From contig CAUWAG010000012.1 of assembly GCA_963556695.1 (NCBI GenBank), positions 1,736,001 to 1,800,000 of the forward strand: a stretch of 64,000 nucleotides of DNA, read 5' to 3'. Of this stretch, positions 56,469 through 64,000 are shown one piece after another; the stretch's first letter is position 1; each line of letters starts with the position of its first letter. This DNA is from Anthostomella pinea (taxonomy: Eukaryota; Ascomycota; Sordariomycetes; Xylariales; Xylariaceae). The notes under the pieces are model-generated. The model was not told the DNA's origin, did no database searches, and saw only the letters and a program-made list of their open reading frames with translations. Made by a program: the position numbers and the translations under genes.

Positions 56469-58153
56469 CTTGGGCGGTTGTGTGCGTGGGTTCGGAGGTT
56501 GCGGTGGTGTGAGAGGTGATGGAGGTGATGGGATGGCAAGCTTGTTGCTTGGGTACGTTGCTCCCGGTTGCGTCGTTGGCGGCTCTGTAACTTCACGTGC
56601 AGCTGCCTCTTCCTGATTTTTATCCACAGGCAGCTCCGTGGGATAAATTGGAGGTAACGACGGCTGTTGGTTTCGTGGCGATGCGGAATACGTTGACGTC
56701 TGGTCGGATTTGGCGAGGCAAGGCAAGCAGGCTGAAAGGCTGACGAACGAGAACGGGTTGAACAGCTTCAGGCCCGGTCCCACTTTCTCCTGCTAAGGTT
56801 CCCGGGAGATGCCGTCGGTGGCCCGAGCTCCAGCCATGGCCGCCTGTGGCTGAAGTGCCAGTCGCCGCCCATTCATGCTCCTTCGTCTTGTTCATGTTCA
56901 CAGTTGCATCTTGAATGACATCTCGACTCAGAGGCAGAGCTCGTCTTCTTTCCTATATATTGAAGCATCTCGTACTACCTGCTCTGCGATTATACTCTAC
57001 GTCTGCCTTGAGGGCCACTCCCAGCAGCGTGACCACCAGCGGAGGTGCTTGTGAGCATATCACAAGACAGTCAACCTTGGCGGCTATCAGTGAACACTGG
57101 TTGTCAACTGAAACAGGTTGACAGCGGATCGCCGGGATAGCAGCGATGCACCCTCACACCAACAAGACTTGAAACATCGAATAGGCAGATATAGATTATG
57201 TTGTGGCAGAGTCCGCACTCGAAAGCCCAGATCCCTCTATCCGCAGTGGGCAAAGTGATGTTTCCAGTTTACAGTCGTGACAGCTCTTGGCCTTCAGAGA
57301 AGGGCTATCTGCCAGAAAGACTGAAATAGCAACACGATGAGGCTGTGAGTGCTGTCCGACCCTAGGGTCGTGCCCCCCGTGCCCCCCGTGCCCCCTTCCT
57401 GTAGGCTCTGTGGACTGTGGCAGAGTCGGGTAGCGACATCAATCAGTGACGTGAGACAACTCCCGTGTCTTCCTCTCGTGAACTTGATCGAGTTGGGCAT
57501 GCGTTTTCTCTTGAAGGATCTACTTGCACGCTCCGGAAATCTCGCATCGTTTCACTTGACCACCGGCTGGTGACTGACTGGTGGACCAACTTGGGCCGTG
57601 TTCGTTGGCTTCGTACCCAACATGGCGCCGATTAGGTAGGTAGAGAATAGGCAGTTGTTCCTTATTAGGTATGTCCATACATAGGCGACGGGTAACCTCA
57701 TGGCACCGGCGTACAAGGCGCATGCTGGGCGGTACCGAGGAGCAAACAAATGTGAATATTTGAGGTTAAAAGGGACGACCTGGAATAGATTCATGTACCC
57801 GCCTCCGCCTGCCTGGCAACCGCCCGCGTGCATGATCGATCGTAGCTTCCTCGAGAGATGGACGGTGCCTGCCACTGCCACTGTCAGTCACCGACCTACG
57901 CACCTTATTACTCACTCAGATAAGGCATCTTGTTCATGTGCTTCAGTTGCTGAGGTGGTCACTGGTCTCGCCCATCTCCAACTTCATTTAACCATCAGAC
58001 CTTCACCCAGGTTGCATGCTGCCTTGACCGTCAACCAAGCCTCACCACAAACATTTCACACCACAGCAATCGACCACATGCGCACCTGCCTGACCTACCG
58101 AACCAACACCCCGAATGGTCTCACAACCTAATGAATCAGAAAGAAGCAACGAG
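56469..58153. other. divergent region between RPN12 and SKT5
   Basis: About 1.7 kb with both promoters. Frames at 57700-58131 and nearby have biased composition and no domains. A short CCCCCCGTGC repeat lies near 57370-57395. Confidence 0.5.
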
Positions 58154-61100
58154 ATGACGACCGGTTACAGCCCACAGGCCTATGCGCGGCCCAAGAAGCG
58201 CCCTGCAGGTAAGCGCCATTCTTTCACTACTTACTATATGACCTACGGCTGGATCGACGAATACACGATAGATAAACGGAATGATGCGCACATGGCGGGC
58301 TTGGCTCTGGTCTATATCTCCCTCTCTCCCGAATCACACACGAGCAAGCAATGCAAAGCACTGCAAATAAAGTTGCCAGTTCGGATGGATCCTCTCTCGG
58401 GAAGCAAGGGAAAAAGCAACCTTGGCAACCTTCAGCAACCCATCAACCCCGTTTCCGGATAGCTCGATCGACCATGCAGGAACCCCACGCCTGGGCACTG
58501 GGCACTGGATATCTTTAGAGTCGCATCACGAAAGTCTGTAACTGCCGGCCTGGGCCAGTTCGCGTCACGACTCACCAGGTCGTGTCCTGCTGTCACGTTG
58601 GCATCACAGAGAACCCACAGAGACAGCCGTACGTGACTTGGAGTTGATGTCTACTGAGGGAAGAATAAGCCCTTGGTACCGAAATAGTTCACTGTCCCGC
58701 ATCCGCATCCGTTGTGGCTGATCACTCGCTGCTCGGTCGTCATCAACCCAGCCCCGGGCCAACATCGGATTCACCAATAAGACCGGCCAGAAAGTCATCA
58801 GGTTTTCTCTCTCGACATTGGCAGAATTGGGTCTCTTCCAAGTTCCATTGTCAGCATCCATGCAAGCATCCATGCAAGCTGCTCGCAAATCAATGCAGTG
58901 CCGGCAATACGCCACGCTCTCTGCTCCACACTCGTCAATACAAAGAGCCCTGAGTCCTCCATCATCCATGCGCAGCATCGCCCGTGTGGGTTCCCTCCAG
59001 CGCCTTCACCCGCTAGCCAAGCACTTTGTCTGCCTGCGTAGTAGTCATCAGTCATCCAGTTGTTGTGTGTTGTTAAAGGAACCTGACCCAGACTGAGACC
59101 ACAATCCCCCGATTGTCTTGTCTTTCTTTCGCCGGACACGGATACTGAAGGTTCTGAGACCTCTTGCGACTGACTCCATCACCAACCATCCTCCCGATTG
59201 TCCGATCAGTTGGATACATGATTCTTGCCCCCCCCTGTCAAGAGAGCCTAGAGGTCCCGGATTGATTAGAGAGAGGGGAGAGAGAGACGACGGCCAGCCC
59301 GCGCCAGAAAAAACAACCCCGCCACAGCCATTCCCTCCTTTGCGCTGCAGCAAACCCAGCTGCACTTCTGACCGACGGTCAGCCTGCCAGCTCGACACCC
59401 AACCGGGTCAGCATCGACTGTTGGTACTGCACATTTGGGCTGACAAGTCGGTGTCGCAATTTATGCAGGTTCTCAGCCGCCCTTTTTCAAGGACGATTCG
59501 CTCGACGATATGCCCAATTTCGGTGCAACCTTCTATCCCGGTGGTATGGACGACTTCTATATGCCGCCTGAAGTAGTAGCACCCGCACCGCAAAGGTATA
59601 CATCTATTCAGACATCTTGAGACCTGTGGCTCTACCTGCTACATGGCAGGTCGCAGTCGTATTGGGCACTGAGCTGACATAAGTACGCCCATCTGCAGGA
59701 TTATGCCAGAAGTCCCCCAGAACATGCAACAAGGCCTCCAGCGAATGGAGCTTGAAGCCCGAGAAGTCCCCCAGCACAGCCGCGACGCCTCGTTATCCAA
59801 CGTCTTGAATACACGAGTAGGTGGCTTTGGCCAGCAATATCAGCAAGGTGGAAAGGAGTCCAACAACTACAGTCCCGCATCCAATTTTAGCCCGTTTCAC
59901 GAGACCCAAGATACCGACCAGAAATTCGAGAAGAACCTCCGAGACATGCGCGAACTTCCCTCCTTCTCGCCCTTCCCCAAGGTGCAGGGCGAGCACATCC
60001 CACCGAGCGATGAGGAGAAAGAGACCGTCCTTGCCGAGAGCCGCCAACTTGTCCTGCACTCCAATGATCCAAACATGCAGATCTGTTGGGCCCGTGATGT
60101 CCTGTCGTACGTCGAGACTGCAGCCGAAGCTGCCATTCGAGAAGCCGATGCCGCTCGCGATTCTAGGGATCAGTCGTCGTCACGGCCCGCGACCCCCAAG
60201 ATTGAACACGAGTTGCGAGTTGACGCAATGAACATCGTATCGTATCTCGCTGACCAAGGTCACCCCGAGGCCATCTTCATACGGAGTAAGTGGGTAGAGT
60301 TTGGCAAGTTCGGCAAGCGGCAAGACAAGAAGGAGGCCTACAGCGGCTACATGGCTGCTGCGCAGCAGGGATGGGGCCGCGCCGACTACCGAATCGGCAT
60401 GCTATACGAGAACTCCAACGATACGGAGAAGGCGATGCGGCATTATCACATGGGCTTGGAAGCCAAGGATTCGGCCGCATCGTATCGCCTGGGCATGGTT
60501 AACCTTTTGGGCCAGCGCGGCCTGCCAAAAGACATTCCCAAAGGCTTGGATCTCATACACCAGGCGGCCGACACGGCTGATGAAGATGCGCCGCAAGGAG
60601 CCTTCGTATACGGTATGCTCATAGCGCGGGACCTACCGGACGTGAATATTCCCGAAGGTATGGTCTCGTTGGATATCGCCGTTGCCAGACAGTACATTGA
60701 GAAGGCCGCGTATCTCGGTTTTGCCAAGGCGCAGTTGAAGATGGGCCAGGCATATGAGCTGTGCCAGCTTGGGTGTGACTTCGACCCAGCTCTCTCATTG
60801 CACTACTACGGTCTTGCGGCAAGACAAGGCCAGCCTGAAGCATGCCTCGGCGTCAGCAGATGGTTCTTGTTCGGATACGAGGGCACGTTTGCGAAGAACG
60901 AGCAGCTCGCCTTCAAATATGCGCAGCTTGCCGCCAAGACGAAACTGCCGACAGGCGAGTTCGCAATGGGCTATTATTACGAAATCGGGATTTTCGTCGA
61001 GAAAGACCTGCGCGAGGCCCGGAAATGGTACGAGCTAGCTGCAGAGCACGGTAACAAGGATGCGGTAGGACGACTGGACGGTCTGTCACACTCTCAGTCC

Positions 61101-62404
61101 CTGTCGAAGAAGGATCACGAGACCTCGACCTTGGGAAGAATCAAGTCAAAACACGGGTCGCAACGGGGCCAGCGACCAGAACGGTTTAAGCAGATCAACA
61201 GCTCGATGCCCACAGTATCCGAAGACCGCTCATCGCCCAGGGTCTCTCCCAATCCGTCTCCCAGGAATCCGAATTTCGACCACACCAACATGCCTGATCC
61301 CTCGAGGCCGGGTAACATGGCGAAAAACAACCGAGCACCGCCTTTCACAGTCAATCTCGCCGAGCGCCCCAGATCGGCAGTCCCTTATCCTGAGGATGAC
61401 AGGCCAGCACCTCTAAACCTATCGAACTCGAGACCGACATCTGCGGCGCCCTACCCCGAAGATGATATGATCGGTTCCAAGCCTCAGCTCTCTCCACACT
61501 ACAACCCGAACATCCGGTCATCGGGGGCACCTGCCGCGGATCGCCCCGGAAGTTCACTTGTCATTCGTTCGCAGTCTCCCGGTGGACGTCCAGGGGGTGC
61601 CATGCGCCCTTCCCAGTCGGCAGGTCAGCTTCCCGTTCCATCAGGCATGGACTCGGGCCGTGGTCGTCCCGCATCGGCGGGATGGCAATCTCAAGCTCCC
61701 GGAGGCTACCGGCAACCTAGCCCAGGGCCTCGGGCTCAGGACTATCGCGCTCCCACCGGACAGTATGATCAGAGACCACAGTCTGGATATGACGGACGGT
61801 CTGGAGGCGGTCCAGGCCCGAACAACCCTGCACCGAACCGACTCGCCAAAACCGGCCCCAGCGCTGGTAGAGGAGGGCCACGGCCGTCTGGTTATGGTGC
61901 AAGAGAATCGTCTCTGCCGATGCCCCATGCTCCTGGCCCACGAGCCTCGAGCGGCGCGGCACCATACGACTCGTCTGGTGGTCGGAGTTCCGCTGCTCCA
62001 GCTGCATCTTCGCCTACAATGAGCGGGGGCCTCGGAACCCGAACAAGTTCTATACCACAGCAAGGCCTCCCCCAAGGCGGCCCAGGGGGCCAGAGAATGG
62101 GAGGCGGAGGACGGCCTGGAGTATCCCTCACGGACCGGCCAATGCCGATGGACGACCATGGCGGGCGCTCAAGTGCACCTCCGTCGCAGGCACGACCAGG
62201 CATGGCCAGCCCGGCACCCAGTACTGCTACAAACAACTCGGTTGCATCTGCACCCGCAGCGAGGCCGCCACCCAAGGCAGGACCTGCCACTTTTGAGCAG
62301 ATGGGTATCCCTCAAGCTAAGAAAGACGACGATTGCGTAAGTATTTGGCATTTACTCTTTGAATCAACTCATTTTGCTAACCCAGTCTTTAGGTTGTGAT
62401 GTAA
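58154..62404 (+). CDS. SKT5: chitin synthase activator Skt5/Chs4 (SEL1 repeats, CaaX)
   Basis: Activates and anchors the Chs3-type chitin synthase at growth sites. Exons: 58154-58208, 59469-59595, 59699-62336 and 62393-62404, giving 943 aa. Residues 1-200 are low-complexity. SEL1-like repeats span about 240-480 (MAAAQQGWGRADYRIGMLYE, YRLGMVNLLGQRGLPKD, KAAYLGFAKAQLKMGQAYEL, FAMGYYYEIGIFVEKDLREA, KWYELAAEHGNKDAVGRL). A long Pro/Ser/Gly-rich tail follows. The last intron (GTAAGT, CTAAC branch, TTTAG) leads to a 12-base exon, so the protein ends KKDDDCVVM: a farnesylation box CVVM, as in yeast Chs4. Exon 1 is less certain: intron 1 is 1,260 bp, and an ATG at 58115 is also in frame. I prefer 58154 for its purine at -3. 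Confidence 0.9.
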
Positions 62405-63473
62405 GCGAATAACACCGAACATATCAGCGCGATTGGTGTATCAATGGCAAGGTTTGGGGCACTGCTTCTCACTTGGCACCAATCTGCCGTTGACACGAAA
62501 CGAGCTACCTGGATGAATGAACGGTCCGCTTCTCTCGCAACAATCGATTAGAGCTTTGCATTGGTTTCGCATGGGATGCTGGCTGGGCCAGGCTAAACGG
62601 ACAACACGTTGATTCATCTACCTGCAGGAATTACCGACTAGAATTGAGCGACGCATAGCCAAGGGAAAATGAGGTTCTGATGGGAGACATTGCTTCCATC
62701 TACCCAGGCGTAAGTAGACAGGCGGAAAAGCACGCCAAGAAGACGTGGCACCCGTGTGGATAGAGGACTACTTGGTCTACCTGGTTCTGATACATAGGGT
62801 AACTGTCTGTATGTAGGAATAGCGACGTTGCATGGCAAAGCATGGTCATTCCATGGAACTTACTATGCGTAGGCGTGGTATTACCGTGAACGTAAGGTAT
62901 AATGATGATGACCATCGTCTATGCCCAATTGTTCGTTTGCGCCGGGTTGTACATCACTACCTACCTACTTAGTCTTCAACACAGATAATGTAGGTATCGG
63001 TTATATATGCGCGGCTTCTCTATTCCATGACCCTCGCTGTCGAATTAAGGTGTTTGGTAGTCAGAACGGTCGAGGCCGTGCAGGTGGTTGTTAGGTCACT
63101 GCAGGTGGCATTGAGTGTTCGTAACGTCAGTGTTTCATCATCCCTTTCCCCGGACATCGGCAACCTACCTGTAAACGAGATGGGGTCTACCTACCCTCAT
63201 CACGTCGCTCAGAATTGTCAACCAGATCCATTCGTCTTCCGAGACTCCTCCCCTCATACACGTTTCTCCGTCCCAACCCACATCCTCCCACATCCTTCAC
63301 CGATCTTGCTCGCCCCCCTCTATCAAGTCCCTCCCCAGCCGCCACTTTACACCTACAGGGCCAAAGGTCACACAAACTCACCCTCACTTGCCAGTAAGCA
63401 ACAACCAGGCAAACACCCCAACACCACACAACTACAAACTCCAAACAACATACCCCCGAACGAAGAAACCAAG
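62405..63473. other. intergenic, SKT5 3' region and promoter of the small TUDOR gene
   Basis: No gene supported. TACCTACCTACTTAG-type repeats near 62960. The open frame upstream of 63474 is leader sequence without similarity. Confidence 0.5.
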
Positions 63474-63876
63474 ATGCCGCAGTCCCAGGACAAGCAAGCA
63501 GACATCAAAGACAAGCACGGCGAGCCGATCCGCGAGGGCGACGCCGTCTGGACCAAGATGCGCGGCGGGCGGCACGAGGGGGCCGTCGACGCGGTCGTGA
63601 CGTCGGAGGCGGAGGCGCGGGAGGAGGGGGTGAAGAACCCGCCTAAGGTGTGTTTTCCCTCTTTTTGCTCTTCCTTTTTCTTTTTTCTTTTTTCTTGCGA
63701 ATCCTGTGTGCTTGCCGTCTGTCTCATGGCGAGAGGGCATTTGAGTTAGGGGATGGGTGGGTTGGATGTACTTACTGTGATCGCTGACAGGGTTTGGGAA
63801 CATATAGGTCTTGTTCAAGGACCAGCATGGGCATGGTGTTGCGCATAACCCGGGGACGCTGGAGCGTAAGGAGTGA
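63474..63876 (+). CDS. small TUDOR-like protein (hypervirulence-associated TUDOR domain family)
   Basis: Two exons, 63474-63647 and 63808-63876, give 80 aa. The intron of 160 bp starts GTGTGT and ends CATATAG. The protein is essentially one domain: IREGDAVWTKMRGGRHEGAV, AVVTSEAEAREEGVKNPPK, then after the splice VLFKDQHGHGVAHNPGTLER. The GD-VWT-RGG-H-G and pro-lysine-V-F-D-HG-v-aHnp-TL pattern is that of the Hva1/DUF2945 TUDOR fold, a short barrel found across fungi and bacteria. The molecular role is unknown; the family name comes from a virulence screen and should not be read as a function here. Confidence 0.86.
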
Positions 63877-64000
63877 ACTACGGTACATCCTGGCGGATTG
63901 ACCGAAGAAAGAACTGACTTGGGGCCTGAACTGACTGGGTGCACGGCTGGTAGACGGAGTGGATAGTGGCATTCAGAGGATAGGAGATTGAGGGGATATC

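Noticed and set aside
57700..58131. 143-codon frame before SKT5
   Set aside because: His/Thr/Pro-rich without domain, lies in the SKT5 leader region; more likely 5' UTR or promoter.
1..64000. A new multi-gene defence or biosynthetic system
   Set aside because: The genes are housekeeping genes, relics and transposons. Apart from the racemase-permease pair no neighbouring genes form a plausible unit.

Overview
The window is nuclear DNA of a filamentous ascomycete (Pezizomycotina, most likely Sordariomycetes). The evidence is short 50-80 bp introns with GT/AG ends and CTAAC-type branch sites, fungal-type beta-1,3-glucan synthase and Skt5 proteins, pogo/Fot1-like and Ty1/copia-like elements carrying C-to-T stop codons, and AT-rich tracts of the kind left by repeat-induced point mutation (RIP). 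I cannot name the genus. Exon joins were worked out by hand from splice sites and reading phase; in every complete gene the joined length is a whole number of codons.

Layout. 1-2987: 5' two thirds of FKS1 (minus), running off the left edge. 2988-9094: gene-poor, with one decayed alpha/beta-hydrolase. 9095-12632: a GCNA/SprT-like protease gene (plus) convergent with MOG1 (minus). 13.7-15.7 kb: an orphan exon, a complete SINE with a 15-bp target duplication, and an F-box-like gene. 16.2-16.6 kb: two tRNA-like relics with T-run terminators. 17.7-18.1 kb: a small predicted membrane protein. 18.8-20.4 kb: SDS23-type CBS protein (minus). 22.0-25.9 kb: importin of the Kap121/Pse1 type (plus, seven exons, one GC-AG intron). 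26.4-27.1 kb: a histidine phosphatase with a frameshift.

27.7-41.5 kb is a transposon island: a complete pogo-like element with 42-bp perfect inverted repeats, a complete but dead copia LTR element, AT-rich RIP-like DNA, and a truncated second pogo-like transposase. At its right edge lie an Asp/Glu racemase-like gene and the C-terminal remnant of an NCS1 nucleobase/allantoin permease. This looks like a catabolic gene pair whose transporter has been lost.

43.9-63.9 kb is gene-dense housekeeping DNA: a carboxylesterase/acyl-protein thioesterase, UGGT (ER glycoprotein folding sensor) head to head with COPA (COPI coat alpha subunit), the proteasome subunit RPN12, the chitin synthase activator SKT5/CHS4 and a small TUDOR-like protein. 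FKS1 and SKT5 both serve cell-wall synthesis; UGGT and COPA both serve the early secretory pathway.

Points most worth a second look: the FKS1 hot-spot-1 sequence, which differs from the echinocandin-susceptible form at two key positions; the SINE; the pogo transposase with open frame but a lost catalytic Asp; the single-Cys racemase next to a dead permease; and the SKT5 prenylation box placed in a 12-base last exon, so that splicing decides membrane anchoring. I did not find a clear new multi-gene system.
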